From Panopea generosa (taxonomy: Eukaryota; Mollusca; Bivalvia; Adapedonta; Hiatellidae): DNA of 64,000 nucleotides. This document shows, one piece after another, positions 1 through 11,924 of the stretch. The notes under the pieces are model-generated. The model was not told the DNA's origin. It saw only the letters and a list, made by a program, of their open reading frames with translations, and did not search any database. Numbering within the stretch: position 1 is the stretch's first letter; each line of letters starts with the position of its first letter. Made by a program: the position numbers and the translations under genes. Where the stretch lies: contig CM055894.1 in NCBI GenBank assembly GCA_029582155.1, positions 29,195,707 through 29,259,706 of the forward strand, given 5' to 3'.

Positions 1-345
1 TCAATAGCTTTCCATTCCTCTGTCTTATTACTAATAGCCCATTTCTGCTGAATCACTACTTTCAAAGAATATATACTTAATTGTGATGCAAATAAAACAA
101 GCCCATGAAGCAGTGTCTAATTTGACTTGACAGGTGTATTTGATTTATTTTCTTAGCGGTTTACATACTGGGGGATATGTACCATAGATCTTATATATAT
201 TAAATTTCAATCTCGTTATGTTTCGGTTATTTGTTAAATACTTGTAGCTGACTTGACAGTCTGGTATTTAACTGTAAAAAAGAAGTCAAAACTTTTTATA
301 ATTGATGGCATCACTAATAGTTTCAAAACATTGTTTCTATTTTAG

Positions 346-534
346 AAGAATGTCAACAAAGATGGGCTAGTCTATGCAGACTTATCTTTCAAACCTGATC
401 CAAAAGGACAAGGGAAACTGGTGATTCATGGCCTGGATGACATGACAGAGTATGTCCAAGTCGACTTCACAAAGAAGGCTGAACCTCTCCCTGATAGTGA
501 CGAAGAGGACCAAAATGCCAATACAAAAAAATAG
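346..534 (+). CDS. Last coding exon of a receptor-like gene: cytoplasmic tail with ITIM-like and ITSM-like motifs
   Basis: The exon starts after a TTTTAG acceptor (AG at 344-345) and reads 62 residues to TAG at 532-534; the rest of the gene lies left of the window. Frame and start phase are inferred because this is the only long open frame. It has no hydrophobic segment and is rich in Lys, Asp and Glu, with an acidic end (PLPDSDEEDQ), so I read it as the cytosolic tail of a membrane receptor. It contains LVYADLSF, matching the ITIM consensus (S/I/V/L)xYxx(I/V/L), and TEYVQV, matching the ITSM consensus TxYxx(V/I). The two tyrosines are 26 residues apart. Such motifs recruit SH2 phosphatases or adaptors in vertebrate immune receptors. 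In form it resembles tails of molluscan Ig-superfamily adhesion receptors, but the ectodomain is not visible, so the family is inferred. No canonical AATAAA lies within a few hundred bases downstream. Confidence 0.7.
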   Translation, partial: KNVNKDGLVYADLSFKPDPKGQGKLVIHGLDDMTEYVQVDFTKKAEPLPDSDEEDQNANTKK

Positions 535-1490
535 AATGAACATTCAGAATTCCAGATATGATAAAATATTTTTTTAAATAGATTCTATTTTTTATTGTTG
601 ACTTCATATTATATTTTTTTGTACTGAGAATTTATAATTGTTAGATGTTTTGATAAAAATATACAATATATCGTATTTGCTTTGTAAATATGCAAGTAAT
701 ATATAATATTTTGAAGTTCACTTTCAATCAAACTGGACTATGTTTTAAGAGGTGCCGGTATATCTAAGCATGGCGGTAGTAAACTAGAAAGAGTGTTAGC
801 CACTTTGTGTGCTTAATCATCTTATCTGGGATACGCTAGGTGGTTAACTAGTACTAGACATACATTATGTCAGCAAGTCACTGACTATTTCCCCATACAT
901 TAAAAGTTTGGAGACTCGTGGTCATAGAATAATGTTCATGGATAATCACCACAGAAACTGGGCTGGAATCAGACTCCAGGATTGACAGGCACATGCATTA
1001 CTGACAAGGAACAGCTAAGAAATAATGTTAAATGGTTAATAAATTGAATGAAGAATGTGTTAAAAATGTTTATGTTAATACAGGACATGTATTGCATACA
1101 CTTGCCAGTTGATCAGTCAGATAAAAGGTGATGCTAGAAAATGTTGTTTGAATTTAGATTGTTTGATTATACATGTATGATGTAATGTATAACATCTAAC
1201 CTTACAATTATAATTGAGAAATGGTATTGTAATTTTGTATAAAATAACTCATGCAATATTTAAAACAAAAAGACGAAATCAGAAAATAAATCTTGTATTG
1301 TGTTAATGTTTTAATTTGAAGTATCACCATAATTTGGATACAGTTAATGTTATAGAATAATATCTTCGTTGTTTACATATTTTAGTCTCCTACCAGTTTC
1401 AACAGAGTTGACTAAAGGTTCACCCTCTTTCTGAAAATTTTATTTAGATAGTATCAAAGCTAGGTTTATGAATTTTGCATTTGAAAAGGT
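535..1490. other. 3' flank of the tail exon, no gene seen
   Basis: AT-rich sequence presumably holding the 3' UTR of the preceding gene. I see no conserved coding frame, no RNA gene and no obvious repeat. A possible AATAAA signal occurs only near 1284. Confidence 0.4.
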
Positions 1491-1735
1491 AATAAGGAGA
1501 TAATGCTGGTCATTATATTTTTTTCAGTCTGACAAAAATTGTGGTTGCTATGGCAACACAATTGATAAAATTAGAGATACAACCTGGATCCTATTATGGC
1601 ACAAAAGTGTCCAGGCTACATTTGTGAAAACACAACATGTGGATAGAGAGCAATAAGGAGATTATGCACATCATTTTTTTACTTTTTCAGTCGAGCAAAA
1701 ATTGTGGTTGCTATAGCAACAAAATTAAAAACCAA
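1491..1735. repeat. Two diverged direct repeats 161 bp apart, each with an X-box-like palindrome
   Basis: Both units begin AATAAGGAGAT(T/A)ATG and run through TTTTTCAGTC(T/G)G and ATTGTGGTTGCTAT. Unit one carries GTTGCTATGGCAAC (1544-1557), and unit two carries the perfect 14-bp palindrome GTTGCTATAGCAAC (1707-1720). The palindromes resemble the RFX-factor X-box consensus. The rest looks like an old dispersed repeat rather than a gene. Confidence 0.55.
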
Positions 1736-4379
1736 TAAAACGGTAGGGGACTTATATATTACTCGCAATACTCCAAAATGTGTTGCTTGCAATACTACAG
1801 CATCTTGTCATTGTAAATTTTCATGAAAAGTTTGAGCAAATGGAAATGCTAAATTCTGTTATAATTTTTCATGAATATCAAATACTATTAAGTAAAAGAA
1901 AAAATATTGAGCAAAGGTTTGATAAAAATATGCATTTAGTTGTCTCCTGCAGAATGTTGGAATTGGTATTGTTTGATAACAGTGTGCCAACCTAGAGATG
2001 ATGTGTTTGTAGCCAAAGAAAAATGATTTATCAAAAGATAATACAAAATGCAGTTTGAATAGCTTAGTGAACCAAACTCATAGGTAACTGAATATTGTAT
2101 CAAGTTGCACTAGAGCTTTATGACAAATGAAATCATCTGACCTGTAAGCAGAAACCACGTTTTTATAACACTTCATTTTGGAGGCAGTACAATAAATATG
2201 GACAAACCAAGAACTCGTGCCGATTTAACAGTATTTTTCATAATAAATGAGCAAGAACGGAAAGCTGTCCTCAGTGTCCCCGTATAATAAAGAGATTCAA
2301 ATGCCAGAGAATTGCATTAACGTTGATAATGATATTAATACACATTTTACTATACATGTATGTAGTAACAAAAATGAGTGTTTTTAGCTGGTTATTGCCT
2401 TCACAGTGATTATCACTTATTGGCCGGCGTCGAAAATTCATAATCGGCCCGGTGATACTTCAGCGCGTGAACTCAATGGCTACGTAGAACTCTATCATTA
2501 TCAGTGTGTTTTTTAACATGCCAGTACATTCTCTCACTGAAAAAAAATGTTCTCTGTTAAAAAATTCGCTGATATGGTAAGTGTTTGCGTACATTCTTTT
2601 AGTTTAGTATTTCCCTTCTGTTTCTAATGTAAACAAATCAAGGGAAGCAACTGCATAGCAACCCACATATTAAAAATTAAAGGCAATATGGAATACGAGG
2701 AGAACGTCAGAATGACACAATAGCTTGATAGGTTAGCATGTGCGTCATGTCACATTTTATCAATCTGAACGTCCTGTGTTGAAGACAGTTTTTATTATTA
2801 TTATTATTCTTTCATTTTAATCTAGATTAAAATATAAATATATATAAGTATGTGTACACATAATTTATAAGCGCTTGTAATAAAGAGGTTAATAAATGGA
2901 TGAATATTGCCTTGTAATGATGACAGTTTCGGTGAGTGAAAATGTAATTAGGCTACTCCCTTTAAGTGGTGCAACCAAGCATGTGTATTAAAGACATTAA
3001 TACACGACTGGTTCTGTCGTGTCTATATGAAATGTAAAATAACTGTTATGGAAGCAGATTTACACAAGCTTCTAAAGCTTTTTTCTGTTTACTTTCCACA
3101 TAATTTGTTAAACATATGACTTTATGCTTTACTGTTAAATGTATGCTAAATATATGTATTTGTGTGAATAAAATATTGTTTAAACTATAAACCTCTAAAT
3201 AATCCATTCTGATGTTTCAATAAAATCTTTTTTTTAATTTTGTTTTTGAAATGTTTATACTACAGTATTTCTAAAGAAGAAGAATTTGTAAATAGTACTT
3301 AATTTAATTAATACTTAAGAAATATATACATGCTTAATTTAAGTAACATTATTTTGAAATGTGAACATCTGCTCTAGTTTGATTTACTAATATGTGTATT
3401 CAAGACATTAAAGGACACTGTTATATATAAGCAGTTCTATACTTAGAAAAAAAATTAAGTCAGTATTCGATCTAGTCTCAAATTGCCAATTTTAACCTAA
3501 CATATAGAATCTTCAATTCGTGCCTAGACGTTCACATAAACTGTTATATCGACTTTTCGAAATTCACCTATTGCATGTGCCTGGGTAAATTGGTATGATC
3601 ATTCTTGCAAATAAGGATGCAATTCTATACTGTTGTGGTCACATCCATTGAAATAAGCTGGACATAAAACCTTGACATGTACAATGAAACATCGCTATTA
3701 GAAGATTATTATACTATAGATTATTAGATTATTGACATAGGCAGGAATTTTTATTTCGACACTGAGATAAGAGAATCAAATTGATTAATTGGAATAAATC
3801 AATATTTTTGGTTTAAAATGTGAACAAATGTTGGATATAAACTTTTAAGTAAATTATTTGTTTTTACTTTATTTGTTTCCTGTCTTAAATTCTATGTCTT
3901 AATATAGTATCCTTACTGACACAAATTTTTCTTCTGATTATAGTTTTATATTGTGCTTCAGTCTATATTCAAAGTGAAGTTTTGTGATTGTGTGTTTCAT
4001 TTAGAGATAGGACATTTGACATAGTCATGCTTGCAATATAGGTTATGTGTTTGGAAGAGATACATTTATGTCAGTTGTTCTAATGGCATTTATTTATTGC
4101 CAATTCTGAAACATTGGATGACTGAACTGTATTGTCTTCCAACAGCTCTTTGTTTTATATTTATGTACAAAATATAATGTTCAATTAAAAAAAGTTAACC
4201 ATTAATCACCAAATTCTGTGAGAGTTTAAGATTTGCAACTTCACTTGGCCTCAAACATTATCACCCATTGCTATTTTAGTCTTTTACTCAGAATGGTTTT
4301 ACTTACATGTAATATTTGACCTTTGATTTGCAACAATTTATATTGTACTCATAAAACAGTAGTTGAATGATTTTTGTAG
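1736..4379. other. Intergenic sequence, nothing coding recognised
   Basis: AT-rich sequence with short stop-bounded frames only. A third loosely X-box-like motif (GCAACTGCATAGCAAC) lies near 2646-2661, and a short TTA run near 2793. No domain, tRNA or transposon signature was found. Confidence 0.4.
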
Positions 4380-4382
4380 TAA

Positions 4383-6263
4383 GGGCTTTTCCAGAATTAA
4401 ATGTATGGGGGGGCGGGGGTTTCGGACGGCAGTATAATTAAAATTTTATGCCTGGTGGGTGTTTTCATAAAAAAAAATGATGCCTTGTGGGGTAAAAGTT
4501 TATTAAAATTTGATGCCTTGCCGGTATTTCCGTCTCTGAACCGAATTTTTTCTTCAACACCGTTTTTCTTCTCGAAACTTTATACTTTTTTGCCCAGATA
4601 TTTCCTCCCGTCGTATACAAAAACATAAAATTGTCCTTCCCAATGCACCGCAGCGAGTCAATATCCCTCATCGTCAAGATTTCGGCGAACTTTTATCTTT
4701 ATCGCAACAGAAACTGCAGGTCTTTTAAATTTACCTTGATTTGACCTACATGTTTGTCACTCACACGCGTGTTGTAACGATTGTAGTACACAACCTCCAG
4801 ACATCAGGACCAAGTGAACGTTTTACGTGACTTCACAGTTGGACACTCGATAAGCTGGTGTTGTTTATGTTGAGGATTGTGTTCAATTTACTTTATCATC
4901 TCAAACTGATTGATATTTTTTGTTAAGACCGCCATAATATAATTACATCACCCTACAACAACATATGATTTAATTTGTTTGTTTAAAACAAAGTATAATT
5001 ATCTACCCTCGGACTTCCCGAAAAGTGACAAGAAACATACTCTTGATCGTGAATAAATTATTAACACGGAAATGTACGAGCTAATCAGATGGCGGAATAC
5101 GCTCGTGGCAGGCCGTAACCCCGTCTGCTTTATTAAATTGATGCCGAGATGCCGTGTCACAAAGTTATCTCCTCAAGTAAATTTCACGAATTATATATCA
5201 ATATTTGACGTATCGGGTATATTTACAAATACTCCAATACGGATATGAATATACAGACGTGTATAATATTAAATTCTGCAAAAAACTACGATTCAACTCT
5301 ACGGCGGCATTGTTATAATTGTATGCGTATCCACGCTGTTTGTCAAATGGTGTAAAACGCTAATTTATTCGGCACAAAAAGAAACACCAAGCAATGTTAA
5401 GTCTATTGTGACAAAAAATTTAAATTGGGACATTGCGTCATCAGTGAAAATAACATCCACATTCTCAGATTTGTCATCCCATGCCCTACGCCTCATTCTT
5501 ACCCCAGCGTCTGAAAAAATCATGGGGAAAAGCAGGTTTTTTTTTATTAGCTGTCATACAAAAACATAAATTGGACTGTGAAATTGTCTTTGAGCATCCA
5601 TTACCAGATTGTTTGCCATCGGGTGTGCGAAATGAGGTCAAATTAGATTAAACCTTTATCGATAGTTGGGAGTAAATAACATGTGTCATAATAATGTTTG
5701 TTTCACTGTCAGAGTGACGTCATCGGACATTGGCACAAGGCGTTAAGGAAAGGGACAGCGTGTTCATTCTGTGCATAAATTTAGGCATGGTGTAGTTATA
5801 AACATAACTCTCTTTACGGATTGTATCAATTTAATAGTTATTATTTTTTTTAAGAAATTAGTATACTGAAAATAAACATTTTAGAAGACTACTAGTTACA
5901 AACAAACACTAACCATTATTATTATGTTGTTGTTTTTTTTTCGTTTGTTATCTGTAGTGCCCCTTTATTTAATTCTCGACCTGAGGTAAATTGTGACGTA
6001 ATCACTTGCATATCGGCATTAGATCAAAAGTGTAACGTCGGCGTTCTTCAAAGAAAGTAGGCAACCGTTTAGACTAGTAATTTTGCAAGCGTTACAATGA
6101 GAAAACATTAGAAAGGGGATTTTAGCCTTTTTGTGCATGGTGGTATTTTTTCAAATTAAAATTTTATGCATGGTGGTATATATCACAATTAAATTTTATG
6201 CTCTGTGGGTAAAAAAAATAAGTGCCGTCCGACACCCACATACATTTAAATCTGGAAAAGCCC
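4383..6263. mobile_element. 1.88-kb non-autonomous TIR transposon with TAA target duplication (PIF/Harbinger-like spacing)
   Basis: The left end reads GGGCTTTTCCAGA, followed by a variant of TTAAATGTATG, a G-rich run and CGGACGGCA. The right end is its inverse, ending CTGGAAAAGCCC at 6263. The element is flanked by direct TAA on both sides (4380-4382 and 6264-6266). A 3-bp TWA duplication is characteristic of PIF/Harbinger elements. Inside both ends, the motif AATTAAAATTTTATGC and GGTGG-type tails recur in direct orientation (left near 4434, right near 6156 and 6190), like subterminal repeats. No transposase frame is visible, so it is non-autonomous or badly decayed. The superfamily is inferred from the duplication only. 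Confidence 0.7.
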
Positions 6264-6610
6264 TAACGTGATTGTATATAATGAAACTAAGTTGCTAAGT
6301 TTTGATTTACTGATAGTATCATTAGGAAATTTAGTACAATTTTTTAATACTGTTTTGTTTATAACCAGAAACAATGTACATATTTATGTAATCATTCCTA
6401 AAAACTAAATATGTGATATGTATAAACAGTCTTACTTGCGTAAGTGTCTGCTTAATTGATAAGTTAATTAACTATGTGAACTAAGTAGCTGATAGCTAAT
6501 TTCCTAAACTTTCATGAGACCTTGTTTTTTATCATCAATGTTCATTTGTTTAGCTGATCAACAACAAGAAAGTTTTTTTACACATACTCTTTGTCGAGCC
6601 CTTGTGCGGT
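6264..6610. other. Spacer between the TIR element and the tandem array
   Basis: Starts with the 3-bp TAA duplication and continues as AT-rich sequence without a recognisable feature. Confidence 0.4.
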
Positions 6611-7612
6611 CTGTGTCTTCTCCTGTAAACCACTGAATATATTTTGAAATATCATTACACAAATAATTATCGTAATCAGACAATTTGTCCCATGCAAAAC
6701 CCAGGCCCCTGGCTCAAAGGTGAAGGTCATTTTTTGAGGTTAAAGTTCAGAAATACAAAATGTGTCTGCTCCATATCTTCTTAACCACTTGATAAGATTT
6801 TGAAATAACATACACAAATGTTCACCATAATCAGACGATGTGTCGTGCGCAAGACACAGGCCCCTAGTGCAAAGGTCAAGGTCACCCTTAGAGGTTAATG
6901 TCAAAAATAGATACAAAATTTAGTGTCTGCTCCATATCTTGTAAACCGCTGCATACATTTTGAAATACCATGACACAAATATTCACCCTAATCAGAAAAT
7001 GTGTTATGTGCAAGACCCATGGCCCTGACTCAAAGTTCAAGGTCACACTTGGTGGTTAAAGTTCAGAAATTATTACAAAATTTCGTGTCCGCTCCATATC
7101 TTGTACATCAAATAATACATTTTGAATAACATGGCACAACTCTTCACTATAATCAAACGATGTATCTTGCTCAATACTAGGGTCTGTAGCTCAAAGGTCA
7201 AGGTCACACTTAGATGCTAAAGATAAGAAATACATACTTAATTTTGTGTCCGCTCAAAATCTTGTTAATAACATGACATATTTTGAAATAACATGACACG
7301 AATGTTCACCGAAATAAGAAGAGGTATCGCACGCAAGACCCAGGTTCCTAGCTCAAATGTCAACGTCACACATAGTGGTTAAATGTAAAAATAGGTACAC
7401 AATTTCATGTCCGCTCCATATTTTCTAAACCACTTGACAATATTTTGAAATAACATGGAACAAACTTAATGTTCACCATAAGCAGATGATGTGTCAGGAG
7501 CAAGACCCAGGTCCCTATTGCAATTGTCAAGGTCACATATAGAGATTAAATCTAAAATAGGTACACAATTTTGTGTTTGTTCTATATTTTGTAACATGCT
7601 ATAAGTATTCAC
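6611..7612. repeat. Tandem array of ~161-bp monomers (six and a part) with AGGTCAAGGTCA boxes
   Basis: The phrase GTGTCTGCTCCATATCTTG or a variant recurs near 6611, 6762, 6923, 7085, 7245, 7407 and 7572, at spacings of 151 to 165 bp. Each monomer also has TTTTGAAATAACATG, a CACCATAATCAGA block, a CAAGACCCAGG block and an AAAGGTCAAGGTCAC block. Monomers are diverged from one another, so the array is old. Length and bivalve context bring to mind the widespread ~160-bp bivalve satellite described as BIV160, but I cannot confirm identity from memory. The boxes resemble nuclear-receptor (ERR/NR5A-type) half-sites. Confidence 0.8.
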
Positions 7613-8552
7613 CATATCGAGAAAACAGGTCTGTACTGGTGGGGTTGACGTTGTTACTTTTATCTTTCCGTATATCGAAGAATATTGTTTTTTAATATTA
7701 AACAGCAATTAATGATAAATAGATATATTTTGTATTAAAGGTTTAGTATAAAGAAATATGTTGTTTATTTTGTTTAAGTATTGAATTGTTGTACATGCAT
7801 ATTGCAAATGGGTGGTGCTATATGTTATATTCTTGGGACACATATTTAAGTAATGTAGACATTATACATGATATGATTATTGAATGTGAAGTCAAGAGAG
7901 GTACAAAACTTCAAACACCGTAACAGTAAAAAAATGTAATGCTTACCTGTTTATTTAAATATAACAATAACATAACAGAAAACTTTAGGTCAACTGTTTA
8001 TACAAGAGTGACTTATCAATTTAGCGCTTATCAAATTATTTTCCTATTATAAATAATATATTCACTATTATAGCTTTGATCTATCGCTGCATATAAGTAC
8101 AGAACTGTTATTACTCCCCAAAAAATGATAACATTATAACACATCAAATGATTGGTGCACATTAGATAGAAATACATGTAATATGGCATATTGAACTTGC
8201 CAGTCGTGGGTGGGGTCTTCTTTACTAAATCTAGATAACATGACAAAATACATCATTTTTCACCTAATTTATATTTTATTAAAGTGGTTAAACACAACAA
8301 TTAACTTTCAGAAATAATGCAGTTCTTGCTTTCAATAACAGTATTTTCATATTACATGTACTAATCTCCTTTGTTTAATCTTTTTGATTTTTTAAATGTG
8401 TTTTATAAATATAATATATCAATATAGTCTTGACTTACTGAAACTATAACTGTATACACTCTGAATATATAACCTGTATTTTAGAGTTTATATAATCCAA
8501 TGCAGCTTTTGAAACAATCCACATTGTGTTAACACTTAGTCACACTGTCACA
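7613..8552. other. AT-rich spacer, nothing recognised
   Basis: No coding frame with family resemblance, no tRNA and no clear repeat on either strand. Confidence 0.4.
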
Positions 8553-8720
8553 CTTATATATAGTGAACGGAACAGCTAACCTGCTACTTCATGCACTTAC
8601 TATACAATTATTCATGCCCACCTGTTGGCACGAAGTGTATATTCTGGACGTGCACCATGGATCGTTTTTTTAGAAAAGATATAAAATGGCTGGTTAGCTG
8701 TTCCATTCAGTCTATATGAG
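8553..8720. mobile_element. 168-bp inverted-repeat unit, MITE candidate
   Basis: The arms 8553-8581 and 8692-8720 are inverted copies, matching at about 24-25 of 29 positions; the inner part GGAACAGCTAACC is perfect. The ~110-bp middle is unique. I see no convincing target duplication. It may be a small MITE or part of the neighbouring mariner relic. Confidence 0.45.
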
Positions 8721-8956
8721 GGATGATCAATATTTTCTTGGACAACTTCAATTACAATAATACTTTTAATCTGAAACTTTACCATAAGAAATATCAATAA
8801 ATTAGAAACTAATTGACAGACGTTGATACTAATAACGGCATACATATGTCGTTGATGTCACACAAAGATTTCATATGAATCGCGAACCCTTATATAATAG
8901 ACAATGGCAATATTTCAGAGGGATTGCAGAGCAGCGCATGGTAATACAAACATAAC

Positions 8957-9749
8957 ATTAACCTGGGTAAAACACCAAATATAATAGAAATGAATCTTTG
9001 AACTGTGTATGCGGAGTATACTCATTTTTCAAAAATTGCTATTTACAAGTGGTATAATCGATTCAGTGGAGGTAATCAAAACAAATGATGACGACAGCTG
9101 TGGTCGAAAAGTTACTGTAATTACTGAGAAGTTGGATTCAGCTGTTGCAGAGTATGTAATGGAAGATATATTAATAACTGTCCGGCAACTAGCAAATAAC
9201 TTGAACACAAGCTATAATATTGCTTGACAATTTTGACAAACTGGTTAAGAATGATACGTGTTTCAGCTAGATAAGTACCCATCTGCTAGTCCTGGAACAG
9301 AATAGTGTAAGTGTAGATCTATGCCAAGAACCTTCTGGTGATGGCAAATTAATTATACTGAATCACATGGTACCTACAAAAACCACAGTCAGTTTGGTGT
9401 ATTATGTTTATCTATTTTTGATTTTATTTAGAAGAGCATTTTGAGATAAGCAAGACAGTATTTTTATTTCACCAAGATCATGCATCAGTGAACGCAAAGC
9501 TACTATTTAAAGACAAGATGCGTGATGAAAATGCTACCACATCAGCCCTATAGTTCAAACTTGGCTATTTATGACAGCTTCATGTTCCGAAATGTCAAAA
9601 GTCACCTACTAAGAAGAAAATTTGAGTCCTGTGAAGAATGGTTTCGCAAAAATGGAGGCGTTGAGGGAGGTGTCTCCTAACGGCCCACGTGGATGGAAAC
9701 ATGCAATAAGTGCATTCTTGCGAATGTGTCATACTTCGAAAAAGAATAA
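8957..9749 (+). pseudogene. Decayed mariner (DD34D-type) transposase
   Basis: Three frames together spell a mariner transposase. The N-terminal part includes VYAEYTHFSKIAIYKWYNRF, followed by GRKVTVITEKLDSAV and ITVRQLANNLNTS, which match the helix-turn-helix and linker of mariner proteins. The catalytic region reads FHQDHASVN (family FHHDNA), then YSSNLAIYDSFMF (family YSPDLAPCDFFLF) and RRKFESCEEWF. The C-terminus reads CNKCILANVSYFEKE before TAA at 9747-9749, the usual mariner ending. The central part (about 9230-9450) is poorly recognisable. At least three frameshifts or stops make it inactive, and the span is shorter than the usual ~1.0-kb mariner gene. Terminal repeats were not identified. 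Confidence 0.8.
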
Positions 9750-11924
9750 CCATTAAATTTGAATAAACGAAATTGTTAAAAAAGTTACCTGGGTTGTCCA
9801 CGAATAAATTGATCATCACTTGTGTGAAGATGAATGTACTGCATTTCCCTGATCAAAAAACAAATAATAGTGTGTTTAGATGATAAACTTTTAATATATT
9901 GAACTGTACAGCTGTTCTGCAGTGACACCTTTATAGACAAATGTTTTGTTTGTAGATATGATGTTGTGGTTAAGTGTCTGTTTATAAACAAGTCATAACT
10001 TTAAAATCTCCCGAATGGAGAAATAATTTAAATATTTTTTTTTTAAAAAAAATGGTCGCAGAAATGTTTTATTTTGACCAGAATCATTTCAAAACCTTCA
10101 ACAAAGGAATTTGAAAACATATAAAAAATTCTAGAGCTGAAGAAATTACATGAACAAACATTTTGTCCATACATTGATGATAAAATTGCTTTGGACCACA
10201 CCATGAACAGTTAATCAAATATTAAGCTCAGTATATAAAAATTATTTTGACAGCCAAGCTCTGTGCTTGTTGAGTGTTCAAAATTTGTCGATGCAGTTAT
10301 TAAACTAAGATTAGTCATCATCAGTTTACATTGTTTAAAAATGTCATTTGTCATGCCAGCCTACATTGTTTATTACACATATACTAGTACGTTTCTATGC
10401 TTTTCAAACAGATTCTTTTTTTATCATTATTTTGTGTGTTAAAATCTCTTCAATTCAAATGCATGTATTGGTCTCTACACAAAAGGACCTTGTTAATTAT
10501 AGATAAAATCCCAGTCAGTGGGTTCAGTTTTAAAGTAAATGTGTATAAACAACGACTACGCAAAACTTGGATTAAGTATTTCAATAAGTGAATTGTTTTT
10601 ATAAGTTTTTGTCCTGAACCTTTTGCATTTGAAATGTTGAAAAGTGACTAATTGTGATGATTGTAATTTTCTGCTTGGGAAATAAGGAATATATACAAAT
10701 CATTTGTGTCAATTGCTCCTAAGGTGCGAATACAAACTGTATTTTGTTAAATAGATCTCTATACAAATTAAATTTTATTTTAAGATCAGATGGACATTTA
10801 TTTTTAAAAATGACCAATTTAAATGTTTTAATGTGTGAAATGTCCAATATGTTGTGATCATTTGTGCTTGGCTAATGAAAAAAATTAAATTCAATATAAA
10901 AATTCAATTCAACAAAGGTTTTCTGCCATATATATGATGTTTGAATTTTGGCCATTATGGAATAATAAAAATGCGTTATTTTACCTTGATTTACCTTGAT
11001 TTCACTCCAGCACCCATACATTCATTGGATGATCACTAATATCTGAATGATGAGGAGTCATATATATTGTTTGGCCTCATGTGCACTTGCATTTGAGTTG
11101 CATTTTAATCAAACTTTTGTGGTAGTTATAAAACCATAGATCTTTGAAGATTTACTTAACAAAGCCAACCTGAGCTATAAAAATAGCTTTATTAGAACAT
11201 GTGCATCTTGTAAGTCCTAGTATACATATCACTGAATCTTGACAAAACATACGTAGCAGGCGTAATATGATAATGCCTTTGTTGCAGTCATTGAATTATT
11301 AAAAACTTTCATTTTGTCACAGGTGAGTGATTGTGTACCAGTGGCTTTACATTTCTCTGTATAAAGTTATTGTGCATGTCCTTGAATTTTTTGAACATTC
11401 CTCATTCACATAATAAACACTTTTTGTTATTTGTCAATATTAAATTATCAGATAAAACTATTATTTGTACTGTAAGTCAATGCTATATAATTATGTCTTC
11501 CATATCATTGCTATGTTTTCAATAAAATCGCTTTAAAAAAGTTGGTGTCTGTTACGTTATAATTTATTGCTAGTTTAAATTAACAGCAAGACAGTTTCCT
11601 CGGTTCAGAAATAGAGCTGTTGGAATGGACATTTATTTTTGCGATGGGCCTTTGAACTGCATGTGCTGACTCACTGAAATTTTCCCAATGCTTTGAGAAT
11701 TGGTCTGATTGCCCATAAAAAGGCTCCATATAACCTACTTTGACAACCATCTGTGACATGTCCACCATTCATATCAAAATATAGCAAACTCCAGCAGCCT
11801 ATTGACCTCTCTTTAATTCTTTGAATTAACTTAATTAATGATTACCCTTGATTCGTCACATACTGCATTGCGTTCTAAGATCTGTGTTTCGTTGGATCTT
11901 GGATACAATTTTACAAAGACATTT
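9750..11924. other. Intergenic AT-rich sequence
   Basis: Contains a T/A homopolymer boundary near 10038-10052 and no recognised gene, RNA or repeat. The few ORFs are short and without family resemblance. Confidence 0.4.
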
